DNA of 64,000 nucleotides from Polaromonas sp. A23 (GTDB lineage: Bacteria > Pseudomonadota > Gammaproteobacteria > Burkholderiales > Burkholderiaceae_C), in assembly GCF_002001015.1 (NCBI RefSeq), contig NZ_MUNO01000022.1, positions 1-64,000 on the forward strand, given 5' to 3'. The translations under genes were made by a program, and so were the position numbers. Below, one piece after another: positions 8,463-17,286 of this stretch. How positions within the stretch are numbered: position 1 is the stretch's first letter; the number at the start of each line of letters is the position of its first letter. Below the pieces are notes generated by a model, which was given only the letters and a program-made list of their open reading frames with translations, ran no database searches and was not told where the DNA came from.

Positions 8463-9638
8463 ATGTCAGTCATCGATAAAAACACCACCTTCCTCGGCTA
8501 CCGCCGTGAAAACGGCCGCGTCGGTGTGCGCAACCACGTCATCATTCTTCCGCTGGACGACCTGTCCAATGCCGCTGCTGAAGCCGTCGCCCACAACATC
8601 AAGGGTGCCATGGCGATTCCGCATCCTTATGGACGTCTGCAGTTCGGCGCCGACCTCGAATTGCACTTTCGCACGCTGATCGGCGCGGGCTGCAACCCCA
8701 ATGTCGCCGCCGTGGTGGTCATCGGCATCGAAGACAGCTGGACAAAAAAAGTTGTGGACGGCATTGCTACCACTGGCAAGCCCGTGGTGGGCTTCGGCAT
8801 TGAAGGCCATGGCGACCATGAGACCATCATGCGTGCTTCAAAGGCGGCACGCGAGTATGTGCAGTGGGCCAGCGAAAAGCAGCGCGAAGCCTGCGCCATT
8901 TCGGAACTGTGGGTGTCCACCAAATGCGGCGAGTCCGACACCACTTCCGGTTGCGGCGCCAACCCAACTGTCGGCAACGCCTTTGACAAGCTGCATCCGC
9001 TGGGCAACTACCTGTGCTTTGGCGAAACCACTGAACTCACTGGCGGTGAAAAAATCGTCGCCGACCGCTGTGCCAACGACGCGGTGCGCGAAAAATTCAT
9101 GTTCATGTTTGACCGCTACCAGGCGGTAATCGACCGCCACAAGACCAGCGACCTGTCGGACTCACAACCCACCAAGGGCAACATTGCAGGTGGCCTGACC
9201 ACCATTGAAGAAAAGGCACTCGGCAATATCCAGAAAATCGGCAAGAAATGCACGGTGGACGGCGTCATCGACAAGGCTGAAATGCCGACCCATCCGGGCC
9301 TGTGGTTCATGGACTCGTCCAGCGCTGCCGCCGAAATGGTGACCCTGTGTGCGGCCTCGGGTTACGCCCTGCACTTCTTTCCCACAGGCCAGGGCAATGT
9401 GATCGGCAACGCCATTGTTCCGGTCATCAAGATCTGCTCCAACCCGCGCACCGTGCGCTTGATGAGTGAACACATCGACGTGGACACCTCTGGCCTGCTG
9501 CAAAGGGAGATCACGCTGGACCAGGCAGGCGACAAGCTGCTGGAGAACATGCTGCGCACTGCCAATGGACGATTGACAGCGGCGGAAGCTTTGGGGCATC
9601 GCGAGTTTGTGTTGACCCGCCTGTTCGAATCGGCCTGA
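8463..9638 (+). CDS. suyB: (2R)-sulfolactate sulfo-lyase beta subunit (SuyB-like)
   Basis: 391 residues, UxaA/GarD C-terminal domain family. Conserved features are [13 protein letters not shown] near the N-terminus and a Cys-rich centre ([17 protein letters not shown], about residues 152-168) likely to carry the iron centre, with further conserved Cys residues at GAGCNPN and [19 protein letters not shown] spacer of 151 bp with a large inverted repeat separates it from suyA, while the next gene follows after 7 bp. It would act with SuyA to release sulfite from (R)-sulfolactate. Altronate dehydratase large subunit remains the alternative reading from family alone. Confidence 0.8.
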   Translation: MSVIDKNTTFLGYRRENGRVGVRNHVIILPLDDLSNAAAEAVAHNIKGAMAIPHPYGRLQFGADLELHFRTLIGAGCNPNVAAVVVIGIEDSWTKKVVDGIATTGKPVVGFGIEGHGDHETIMRASKAAREYVQWASEKQREACAISELWVSTKCGESDTTSGCGANPTVGNAFDKLHPLGNYLCFGETTELTGGEKIVADRCANDAVREKFMFMFDRYQAVIDRHKTSDLSDSQPTKGNIAGGLTTIEEKALGNIQKIGKKCTVDGVIDKAEMPTHPGLWFMDSSSAAAEMVTLCAASGYALHFFPTGQGNVIGNAIVPVIKICSNPRTVRLMSEHIDVDTSGLLQREITLDQAGDKLLENMLRTANGRLTAAEALGHREFVLTRLFESA

Positions 9639-9645
9639 GTCTCCG

Positions 9646-10572
9646 ATGGCCCGCATCGTCATCACCGAGTTCATGGACGAGCGGGCGGTCGCGCAGCTGG
9701 CGGCCGCGCATGATGTCCTGTACGACCCGCTGCTGGTAGACGACATGCCCCGGCTCATCACTGAAGCCCAGAAGGCCGAGGTTTTGATCGTGCGCAACCG
9801 CACGCAGGTGCGCAACGCCCTGCTTGCCGCGCTCGGAAAATGCAGGGTGGTGGGCCGGCTGGGTGTGGGCCTGGACAACATTGATGTCAGTGGCTGTGAG
9901 GCCAAAGGCATTGAAGTGATTCCGGCAACTGGCGCCAATGCGCTCAGCGTTGCCGAGTACGTGATAGCCAGCACCATGATGTTGCTGCGTGGTGCCTTCA
10001 CGGCAACGGAAGCGGTTGCTGGTGGCCAGTGGCCGCGCACAGCGCTAGGCAATGGCCGCGAAACCGCGGGCAAGACACTCGGTGTCATCGGCTTTGGCTC
10101 CATCGGGCAAATGACAGCGCGCATGGCGCAGGGCTTGGGCATGAAAGTCATGGCCTTTGATGCCCTGCTCCGGGCAGATGCAGAAGTGTTCAAACAAACA
10201 GGCGTTGCATGTTCCAGTCTGGACAAGCTGATCAGCGAGGCGGACGTGGTGACGCTGCATGTTCCGTTGGTGGACTCCACACGCGGTCTTTTCAATGCAG
10301 CACGAATTGCGGCCATGAAGAAGGGCGCTGTACTGATAAATACCTCACGCGGACACATTGTGGACTTGCCGGCTGTAGCGGCTGCGCTACGCTCGGGCCA
10401 TTTGGGTGGTGCCGCCATCGATGTTTTTGATGCGGAACCCTTGCCCGCTGACACATCGCTGCAGAATTGCCCTAACCTGCTCCTGAGCCCTCACATCTCC
10501 GGCGTCACCTTCGAAGCCAACGAGCGTGTGTCTTTCATGATTGCCGACAAAGTGTTGAGAAGCCTCGCCTGA
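9646..10572 (+). CDS. slcC: D-2-hydroxyacid dehydrogenase, probable (S)-sulfolactate dehydrogenase
   Basis: 308 residues, D-isomer-specific 2-hydroxyacid dehydrogenase family (phosphoglycerate dehydrogenase-like). The Rossmann motif GVIGFGSIGQ is near residues 146-155. The conserved catalytic Arg (INTSRGHIVD), Glu (FDAEPLP) and His (LLSPHISGVT) are present. In characterised sulfolactate pathways SlcC oxidises (S)-sulfolactate to 3-sulfopyruvate, and that role is inferred here from the flanking suyAB and comC genes. It starts 7 bp after suyB and its stop is directly followed by the comC start, so one operon is likely. Confidence 0.82.
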   Translation: MARIVITEFMDERAVAQLAAAHDVLYDPLLVDDMPRLITEAQKAEVLIVRNRTQVRNALLAALGKCRVVGRLGVGLDNIDVSGCEAKGIEVIPATGANALSVAEYVIASTMMLLRGAFTATEAVAGGQWPRTALGNGRETAGKTLGVIGFGSIGQMTARMAQGLGMKVMAFDALLRADAEVFKQTGVACSSLDKLISEADVVTLHVPLVDSTRGLFNAARIAAMKKGAVLINTSRGHIVDLPAVAAALRSGHLGGAAIDVFDAEPLPADTSLQNCPNLLLSPHISGVTFEANERVSFMIADKVLRSLA

Positions 10573-11583
10573 ATGACCCCACTGACCATTGACGAAGCCA
10601 CCCGCCTGGCAACCCGCGCGCTGCGCCTCGCCGGCGCCGGCGAAGCCATGGCAGCCAGCACCGCCAAGGCGCTGGTCAGCGCCGAGGCACAAGGACTGGC
10701 TTCACATGGTCTGAGCCGTGTAGCGCAGTACGCGACGCATCTGCGCAATGGCCGGGCCAATGGCAGCGCGCAAGCGAGGGTGGTGCAACACAAGGGCGCC
10801 GCGGTACTGGTCGATGCCGCACAGGGCCTTGCCTTTCCGGCCTGCGACCTGGCCATTGCTACCGCCATCACCACTGCCACGACGCTGGGCGTGTGTTTTG
10901 CCGGTGTGGCCAACAGCCACCACTGCGGCGTGCTGGTGGATCACCTGCGCGCGGTGGCAGAGGCCGGCATGGTGGGCCTGGCTTTTGCCAACTCACCGGC
11001 AGCCATGCCTGCTGCCGGCGGCAAACACCCGATCTTCGGCACCAACCCGGTGGCGGCCATTTTTCCGCGCAAGAATGCTGACCCGTTGATGATCGATCTT
11101 TCACTGAGCGAGGTCGCGCGCGGCAAGCTGATGGTTGCAGCCCGGGACAACCAGCCCATTCCCCTGGGCTGGGCGTTGGACAGCGAGGGCCGTCCGACCA
11201 CCGACGCCAAAGCCGGGCTGACAGGCGCCATGCTCCCACTGGGCTCCGTCAGCAGTCCCAAAGGTGCGATGCTGGCACTGATTGTTGAATTGATGGTGAC
11301 CGCGGTGATAGGCGCCCAGTTCGGTTTTGAAGCCTCTTCATTTTTTGTCGACGAAGGCAATGCGCCGCGCATCGGCCAGGCTTTTATCGTGATTGACCCT
11401 GGCGCGCTGGCCGGCAAGGACGTGTATTTCGAAAGAATGGAAGCGCTCGTCAGCGAAATGCTGATTGACGATGGCGTACGCCTGGCGGGTGCCAGAAGAA
11501 TGGGCCTGGAGGAAAAGGCAAAAAATTCAGGGCTGACGATTCCGGATGCACTGAAAGACCAGCTCGACAGGCTGGTGGCATAG
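10573..11583 (+). CDS. comC: Ldh2/malate dehydrogenase family oxidoreductase, probable (R)-sulfolactate dehydrogenase
   Basis: 336 residues of the NAD(P)-dependent malate/lactate/sulfolactate dehydrogenase family, distinct from Rossmann-type enzymes. Family landmarks are SAEAQGLASHGLSRV, the NSHHCGVLVDH segment with the catalytic His, and FGTNPVAAIFP. The start codon follows the slcC stop with no gap. In Chromohalobacter, ComC reduces sulfopyruvate to (R)-sulfolactate and with SlcC acts as a two-enzyme racemase that feeds SuyAB. That is the most economical role here; generic malate or ureidoglycolate dehydrogenase is the alternative. Confidence 0.82.
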   Translation: MTPLTIDEATRLATRALRLAGAGEAMAASTAKALVSAEAQGLASHGLSRVAQYATHLRNGRANGSAQARVVQHKGAAVLVDAAQGLAFPACDLAIATAITTATTLGVCFAGVANSHHCGVLVDHLRAVAEAGMVGLAFANSPAAMPAAGGKHPIFGTNPVAAIFPRKNADPLMIDLSLSEVARGKLMVAARDNQPIPLGWALDSEGRPTTDAKAGLTGAMLPLGSVSSPKGAMLALIVELMVTAVIGAQFGFEASSFFVDEGNAPRIGQAFIVIDPGALAGKDVYFERMEALVSEMLIDDGVRLAGARRMGLEEKAKNSGLTIPDALKDQLDRLVA

Positions 11584-11655
11584 CCCTTCATGGCTGCATG
11601 AACATCCATGCAGCGCGGAGGATTCGGTTATCAACGAGCAACCTTGGAGAAAAGC

Positions 11656-12627
11656 ATGAAACGTCGAGACATCGTATTGGCTTCCGCTGGCGCTACCCTG
11701 GGCGCACTACCTGCCTGGGCCCAGACCCCCAGTTTTCCAAAGCCGGGAAGCACCATCAAATATGTCGTGCCCTTCCCCCCCGGCGGTCTGACGGACGTGA
11801 TGGCCCGCACCGTGGCGCAAAAACTCACAGAGGCCTGGAAAACCTCGGTGATTGTGGAAAACAAGGCCGGCGGCAATGCCCAGATCGGCGCCGAGCAGGT
11901 GGCCAAGTCGGCACCCGACGGCAGCAGCCTGCTGGCCATCACCCTCACCCATGCAGCCAATGTTTCGCTGTTTCCAAACGCGCCTTACAGCCTGACCAAG
12001 GACCTGCGGCCCGTCGCACTGCTGGCGGGCTCGCCCATGCTGGTGGTCGTTCCCACCGGCAGCCCCGTCAAGGACTTCAAAGACCTGATGGCGATCGCGA
12101 AGAGCAAGCAGCTCAACGCGGGCTCCAGCGGCAACGGCACGCCGCCGCACCTGACCATGGCGCTGTTCAACGATCTGAACAAGACGCAGATGACGCACAT
12201 CCCCTACAAGGGCGGCGCGCCTTCCATGACCGACCTGATTGGTGGCCAACTCGATGTGATTTTTTCGAACTTTCCGGAATCCATTGCCCACGTCAAGGGC
12301 GGCAAGTTGCGCGCCCTGGCGATATGCGGCCTGAGCCGCCACCCCATGGTGCCCGACGTGCCGACCGCAATGGAATCCGGCATGCCCGGCCTGTATGTTG
12401 AAAACTGGACCGCAGCGATGATCCAGGCAAAGACGCCGGACGCCATCGTGGACCGTTACTCGCGCGAGATGATCAAGATCATGTTCAGCGCCGATGTGGA
12501 AGAACGCGCCAGGCAACAGGGCTTTCGCGTCTCTCCCAAGGGGGCTGGCGACTTTGCCGTCTTTCTCAAGAGCGAGATCGAGCGCTGGAACCGCATCATC
12601 CGGACGGCGAAGATTACTGCGACCTGA
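11656..12627 (+). CDS. tripartite tricarboxylate transporter (Bug) substrate-binding protein
   Basis: 323 residues from the ATG at 11656, chosen for GGAG 7-8 nt upstream and a clean signal peptide (MKRRDIVLASAGATLGALPAWAQ, slightly over one export signal in length with a twin-Arg-free charged start). The TctC/Bug fold is shown by FPPGGLTDVMART and by AGGNAQIGAEQVAKS...HIPYKGGAPSMTDLIGGQLD spread over residues 45-200. It would bind an organic acid in the periplasm. No TctA/TctB membrane genes lie nearby, so it is an orphan receptor. As the last gene of the suy cluster it is a candidate sulfolactate receptor. Confidence 0.9.
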   Translation: MKRRDIVLASAGATLGALPAWAQTPSFPKPGSTIKYVVPFPPGGLTDVMARTVAQKLTEAWKTSVIVENKAGGNAQIGAEQVAKSAPDGSSLLAITLTHAANVSLFPNAPYSLTKDLRPVALLAGSPMLVVVPTGSPVKDFKDLMAIAKSKQLNAGSSGNGTPPHLTMALFNDLNKTQMTHIPYKGGAPSMTDLIGGQLDVIFSNFPESIAHVKGGKLRALAICGLSRHPMVPDVPTAMESGMPGLYVENWTAAMIQAKTPDAIVDRYSREMIKIMFSADVEERARQQGFRVSPKGAGDFAVFLKSEIERWNRIIRTAKITAT

Positions 12628-12770
12628 TTACCGCACCAAGCGGCTTGAAGGCGCTGCAGCGCTGCATTGCCGCAGCGGGAAATGCAGTACTTCCCCTGCT
12701 TTCCCAGGTTGCGGCCATGCATTAAAGTGTTCTTTCGGCCGGAGCTTTCACCACCGGCGCAGGAGGCACC

Positions 12771-13232
12771 ATGAACCCAACCATCGCATCTGACCCATCC
12801 GGCGAAACCCGCCAGGTTGACCGCTTGCTCGCGCACTATGGCGAAAGCCATCAGAACCCGAAGAACGAAGTCATCCACTTCATCGCGATACCGCTCATCA
12901 TGCTGAGCCTGCTCGGCATGATCTTTACCTTGCACCCTTACGTTGCCTACGCCTTCATGGCCGCCAGCATGGTGTACTACGCCCGTCTGTCCCTGGTTTT
13001 TTTCGGCACCATGATCCTGTGGTCAGCCATCTTGCTGGCGCTGGTACATGCCATGGGGGACCTGGCATTTCCGCTTTCAGCAGGCATTTTTGTAGGTGCC
13101 TGGATCATGCAGTTTGTCGGGCACAAGCTCGAGGGTAAAAAGCCTTCTTTCTTCGAGGACATCCAGTACCTCTGGGTCGGCCCGCTGTTCGTGCTCAGCA
13201 AACTGTTTGGCAAGCTCGGTATCCGCTGGTAG
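12771..13232 (+). CDS. DUF962 / Mpo1-like membrane protein
   Basis: 153 residues with four hydrophobic stretches. The family signature of His-containing segments is clear: YGESHQNPKNEVIHFIAIP near residues 23-41 and FVGHKLEGKKPSFFED near 114-129. DUF962 includes yeast Mpo1, an Fe(II) dioxygenase that alpha-oxidises 2-hydroxy fatty acids; whether bacterial members share this is not established. An AGGAGG ribosome-binding site lies just upstream. It stands alone between the sulfolactate locus and a small membrane protein. Confidence 0.88.
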   Translation: MNPTIASDPSGETRQVDRLLAHYGESHQNPKNEVIHFIAIPLIMLSLLGMIFTLHPYVAYAFMAASMVYYARLSLVFFGTMILWSAILLALVHAMGDLAFPLSAGIFVGAWIMQFVGHKLEGKKPSFFEDIQYLWVGPLFVLSKLFGKLGIRW

Positions 13233-13308
13233 CCGCCCGGCCGCTGGCCGGTTGAATACCGGATTTCCGCCCGCATCTGTGTTTTTCTGACTTCGACGGG
13301 AATCCTAC

Positions 13309-13605
13309 GTGTCCAGCTTCATTAGCCGCGTTTTTCGTTTCATCCTGCGCCTGGTCCTGCGGACCTTTGCGACCATTTTTGCCTTGAGCCTGCTGCTGGC
13401 CACCCTGGTATTGCTGGCGCTGGGCTTTTTGCGCTCACTGATCACCGGCCAGAAGCCCAAACCCATGGTGTTTGGGCGTTTTCAGCGCTTTTCAGCCCAA
13501 GCCCCCTGGCAAAGCGCCGGCATGCGTGATGCTGCGCCCGCGCGCACAGGCGACGTGGTGGACGTGGAAGTGCGCGAAATCCGCGACGACAAACGCCTGC
13601 CCTGA
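13309..13605 (+). CDS. small hypothetical membrane protein
   Basis: 98 residues from a GTG start preceded by GACGGGAA. Residues 8-48 are strongly hydrophobic with Arg residues interspersed (VFRFILRLVLRTFATIFALS...), and the C-terminal half is polar and basic-acidic, probably cytosolic. I do not recognise a family. Position and composition resemble conserved hypothetical proteins found upstream of rpoH in Comamonadaceae, but I cannot confirm that here. Confidence 0.6.
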   Translation: MSSFISRVFRFILRLVLRTFATIFALSLLLATLVLLALGFLRSLITGQKPKPMVFGRFQRFSAQAPWQSAGMRDAAPARTGDVVDVEVREIRDDKRLP

Positions 13606-13629
13606 GCGCCTGGAAGTTCGGGTTTGAAG

Positions 13630-13686
13630 GCAATTTGCTATATAAATAGTAGCTACTCCTGCCCGAATCTATTGGGAAAAAGCCAC
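13630..13686 (+). repeat. family A repeat, copy 3
   Basis: Reads TTGCTATATAAATAGTAGCT then ACTCCTGCCCGAATCTATTG. It matches the AT-rich half and part of the GC-rich half of the consensus. It lies in the gene-free stretch between the small membrane protein and rpoH; the rest of that stretch up to the CIRCE shows nothing else recognisable. Confidence 0.65.
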
Positions 13687-13883
13687 TTTTCATCATCAAG
13701 ATTGGCCGCCAGCGGCTCTTCAGGGCCCCAAAGCGCTCCTGCGGGCTTGCGCACAGGTATTTGGACGCCACCTGCTTTGCAGGTTGGCCTACACCCCCGC
13801 TGCTGAACTAAATAGCAAAATGGGACACAAACTAGGGTAAACACGGATTAGCCGTACCCTATCAAAGCGATTGAACCTATCGC

Positions 13884-13910
13884 TTAGCACTCCATCCAAC
13901 AGAGTGCTAA
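13884..13910 (+). promoter_or_regulatory. CIRCE element (HrcA operator) upstream of rpoH
   Basis: TTAGCACTC, a 9 bp spacer, and GAGTGCTAA: a perfect match to the CIRCE inverted repeat bound by the heat-shock repressor HrcA. It ends 30 bp before the rpoH start codon, so it would overlap the promoter or the early leader. This places sigma-32 synthesis under HrcA repression. Confidence 0.95.
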
Positions 13911-13940
13911 TATTTGACTTCAGAAAAGGAGTTTTGCTCT

Positions 13941-14885
<945 letters not shown>

Positions 14886-14925
14886 TCTCTTGTCGGCAAC
14901 ACCGCGAGGAGCGGTGCTTGCCCCA

Positions 14926-14961
14926 AGCCTGCATACGACCATCGTGTGCAGGCTTTTTTTT
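14926..14961 (+). terminator. rho-independent terminator of rpoH
   Basis: A 13 bp stem (AGCCTGCATACGA with TCGTGTGCAGGCT, one G-T pair) with a 3-base loop, followed by eight T. It ends just before the stop codon of the convergent PhyH-type gene. Confidence 0.9.
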
Positions 14962-14964
14962 GCC

Positions 14965-15708
14965 CTAAGCCGGCGCCGGTTGCTGCTGCAACCCCTTGAC
15001 CCAGGCCACCACGCTCCAGCGCACCCGGTTGCCGGTGTTGGGCAGGGAACGGTGGGGCGTGTAACGCCCGATCACCGCGGCTTCACCCGCGCTCACGGAA
15101 ATCGCCTGACGCGGCAAACCGGCAAGGAGTGCATCGGGAATCACAAAACGCCCCTCCTCGCTGCGTTCGTGCGGCAGGGGCCTTTCTTGCGGGGTGCTCA
15201 CCAGCTCCAGGCCGCCGGTGTCCGGGCTGGTGTCGGCCAGCGGAATCCAGCAGGCACCCAGAACGGTGTGGCAGGTCGAACCGGGGGTCACCGGTGCGGC
15301 GATGGCCACATCTGAATGCCACCCGTGCAGGGTGCGGGGCAAGGCGGGAACATTGACCCGCACGCGTATCGTCACGCCCGACGGTTCAAACTGTCCGCAG
15401 AGTTGTTCTATGGCGCCGAGGAGGCGGGGATCGTCCCGAAGTGCCTCAATACGCGGATCGCGATGGGCATCGGCGTAAACAGCGGCCAGCAGCGCCGAGG
15501 CATACACCGGATTGCGCTGCGCCACCAATTGCAGCCGGTGGAAGATATCTTCCTGGGGCTCGCTTTCTTCATACGGCGTGCGCAGCGCACGGGCCACGCG
15601 GTCCACCGTCTCCTGAACAGCCTGGCCTATGGCCTCCAGCTCTTGGGGCTTCAAGAGCTCAACAATGCGAAAAGCAGGAGGCAAGCTGGGCAATGGTGAG
15701 GGCTGCAT
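14965..15708 (-). CDS. phytanoyl-CoA dioxygenase-like Fe(II)/2-oxoglutarate oxygenase
   Basis: 247 residues from the ATG at 15708; longer frames upstream overlap SCO1 in another phase. The iron-binding facial triad is visible as HSDVAIA (H and D) around the middle and HRSLPNTGNRVRWS near the C-terminus (distal His and the 2-oxoglutarate-binding Arg), as in the PhyH family. The substrate is unknown. It begins 31 bp after SCO1 on the same strand, so it may be the last gene of the cytochrome oxidase assembly block, and it converges on rpoH. Confidence 0.82.
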   Translation of the reverse strand: MQPSPLPSLPPAFRIVELLKPQELEAIGQAVQETVDRVARALRTPYEESEPQEDIFHRLQLVAQRNPVYASALLAAVYADAHRDPRIEALRDDPRLLGAIEQLCGQFEPSGVTIRVRVNVPALPRTLHGWHSDVAIAAPVTPGSTCHTVLGACWIPLADTSPDTGGLELVSTPQERPLPHERSEEGRFVIPDALLAGLPRQAISVSAGEAAVIGRYTPHRSLPNTGNRVRWSVVAWVKGLQQQPAPA

Positions 15709-15739
15709 GTTGGATGTACCGCCCCGACGGGCAGTTCTT

Positions 15740-16372
15740 TCAGTTGTTTTTGAGCAGAAGACGGATGTCGGAAGCCAGTGCCGCAGCGCCGCTGCCGTAA
15801 CGGCTGTACAAGCGGACTTTGCCCAGGGGATCGAACACATAGCTGCCAGCGGAATGGTCCATCGTGTAGCTGCCGGGTGTCTTGCCCTCGACCTTCTTGT
15901 AGAAAATCTTGAAGTCTTTGGCAAGCTGCGGCAATTTGTCGAGTTCAGGACGAAGTGCCAGAAAGGTCGGGTCAAAGTTGGCCATGTAGGCCTTGAGCAC
16001 TTCACGGGTGTCGCGCTCCGGGTCCAGCGTGACAAAAAGGCCCTGCAGACGCTCACCGTCACTGCCCAGCAGTTTCTTGATCTCGGCGAGTTCAGCCATC
16101 GAGGTGGGGCAAACATCCGGGCATTGGGTGTAGCCGAAAAACACAACCACCACCTTGCCCTGAAAGTCCTTGATGCTGCGCGACTGGCCGTTGTGGTCGG
16201 CCAGCGCGAAGTCACGTGCATAGTCGGCGCCCGTGATGTCAATGCTGGTGAATTGCGGCTTGGTTTCACCGGAACATGCACTTAAAAGGCCGGCAGCCCC
16301 TGCCGCAAAAGCGGCGCCAGCTATTAATTTGATAGTGTTTCGTTTGCCGGGAGAAGCAGGTGACGTGCTCAT
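15740..16372 (-). CDS. SCO1/SenC copper chaperone for cytochrome oxidase
   Basis: 210 residues. A lipoprotein signal peptide ends at LLSAC, so the protein is anchored on the periplasmic side. The thioredoxin-like domain carries the copper motif CPDVCP (in [17 protein letters not shown]) and the distal His in [13 protein letters not shown]. It delivers copper to the CuA site of subunit II. The start overlaps the ctaB stop (ATGA). Oddity: the hydrophobic core of the signal peptide, about residues 11-30, is encoded by a family A repeat. Confidence 0.95.
   Translation of the reverse strand: MSTSPASPGKRNTIKLIAGAAFAAGAAGLLSACSGETKPQFTSIDITGADYARDFALADHNGQSRSIKDFQGKVVVVFFGYTQCPDVCPTSMAELAEIKKLLGSDGERLQGLFVTLDPERDTREVLKAYMANFDPTFLALRPELDKLPQLAKDFKIFYKKVEGKTPGSYTMDHSAGSYVFDPLGKVRLYSRYGSGAAALASDIRLLLKNN
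16284..16340 (-). repeat. family A repeat, copy 4 (inside SCO1 signal peptide)
   Basis: On the minus strand it reads ACTATCAAATTAATAGCTGG, then CGCCGCTTTTGCGGCAGGGG and CTGCCGGCC, matching the consensus ATAGCT-GGCGCC-n-AGGGGCT-GGCC with some decay. It is translated as the SCO1 lipoprotein h-region. Confidence 0.6.
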
Positions 16373-17286
16373 ACGAGGTAATGATCCAGCAGCAGGGCTG
16401 CAAATAAAACAGACAGGTGAATCAGCGAAAAGCGGAAGGTCTTGCGCGCCAGTGCGTCGGAATAATGGCGCCACAGGCGCCAGCCGTACCAGCTGAAACC
16501 AATGCTCAGGCCAATCGCTACCACCAGGTAGAGCCAGCCGCTCATCTTGAACACAAAAGGCATCAGGCAGGCGGCGAACAGCACCAGGGTATAGAGAAAC
16601 ACCTGTAGGCGGGTGAATTCGTTGCCGTGGGTAACCGGCAGCATGGGCAGGCCGGACTTGCGGTAGTCCTCCACGCGGTACAGCGCCAGCGCCCAGAAGT
16701 GCGGCGGTGTCCAGAGGAAAATAATCAGGAACAGGATCAGGGCCTCGGGGCTGACGACACCTGTCATGGCGGCCCAGCCAAGCACCGGCGGCATGGCCCC
16801 CGACGCGCCGCCGATCACGATGTTCTGCGGCGTCAGCGGTTTGAGAATCACCGTGTAGACCACCGCATAACCGACAAAAGTTGCAAAGGTCAGCCACATG
16901 GTCAGCGGATTGACCCAGACGTAAAGAATCCAGGAGCCGACGGCGCACAGCACGGTGGAAAACGCGAGCGTCAGCGGATTGCTGATTTGCCCCTGCGCCG
17001 TGGCGCGCCAGGCGGTGCGCCGCATCTTCGCATCGATCTGCTGCTCGACCAGGCAATTAAAGGCCGCGGCAGCACTCGCCACCAGCCAGATACCGGCACA
17101 GGCTATCAATGCCAGTTGCACCTCCGCCCAGCCCGGCACGCCGGGCACAGCCAGCACCATGCCGATCAGGGCGCAAAACACGATCAGTTGCACCACGCGC
17201 GGCTTGGTCAACGCGTAGAACTGCGCGAACTTGGAAGGCACAAAGGAAGCGGCCGCGACGGAAGCGGAAGAGTCGGACGGGTTCAT
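16369..17286 (-). CDS. ctaB: protoheme IX farnesyltransferase (heme O synthase)
   Basis: 305 residues, UbiA superfamily, with about nine membrane helices. It transfers a farnesyl group to heme b to make heme O for the aa3 oxidase. The family motifs are [20 protein letters not shown] near residues 22-41, the prenyl-diphosphate-binding acidic motif around [17 protein letters not shown], and the second segment [19 protein letters not shown]. The start was placed at MNPSDSS (17286), overlapping the ctaA stop by ATGA. The downstream SCO1 start also overlaps, so the three genes are translationally coupled. Confidence 0.96.
   Translation of the reverse strand: MNPSDSSASVAAASFVPSKFAQFYALTKPRVVQLIVFCALIGMVLAVPGVPGWAEVQLALIACAGIWLVASAAAAFNCLVEQQIDAKMRRTAWRATAQGQISNPLTLAFSTVLCAVGSWILYVWVNPLTMWLTFATFVGYAVVYTVILKPLTPQNIVIGGASGAMPPVLGWAAMTGVVSPEALILFLIIFLWTPPHFWALALYRVEDYRKSGLPMLPVTHGNEFTRLQVFLYTLVLFAACLMPFVFKMSGWLYLVVAIGLSIGFSWYGWRLWRHYSDALARKTFRFSLIHLSVLFAALLLDHYLV

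Noticed and set aside
8030..9638. Altronate dehydratase (uronate catabolism)
   Set aside because: Same protein family, but no uronate isomerase, altronate oxidoreductase or KDG genes are nearby, and the adjacent dehydrogenases fit sulfolactate racemisation better. Not fully excluded.
13873..13900. Possible ECF site at ATTGAACC upstream of rpoH
   Set aside because: The -35 block is similar, but after 16 bp the sequence reads ATCCAAC, not CGACTCA; the CIRCE element explains the region.
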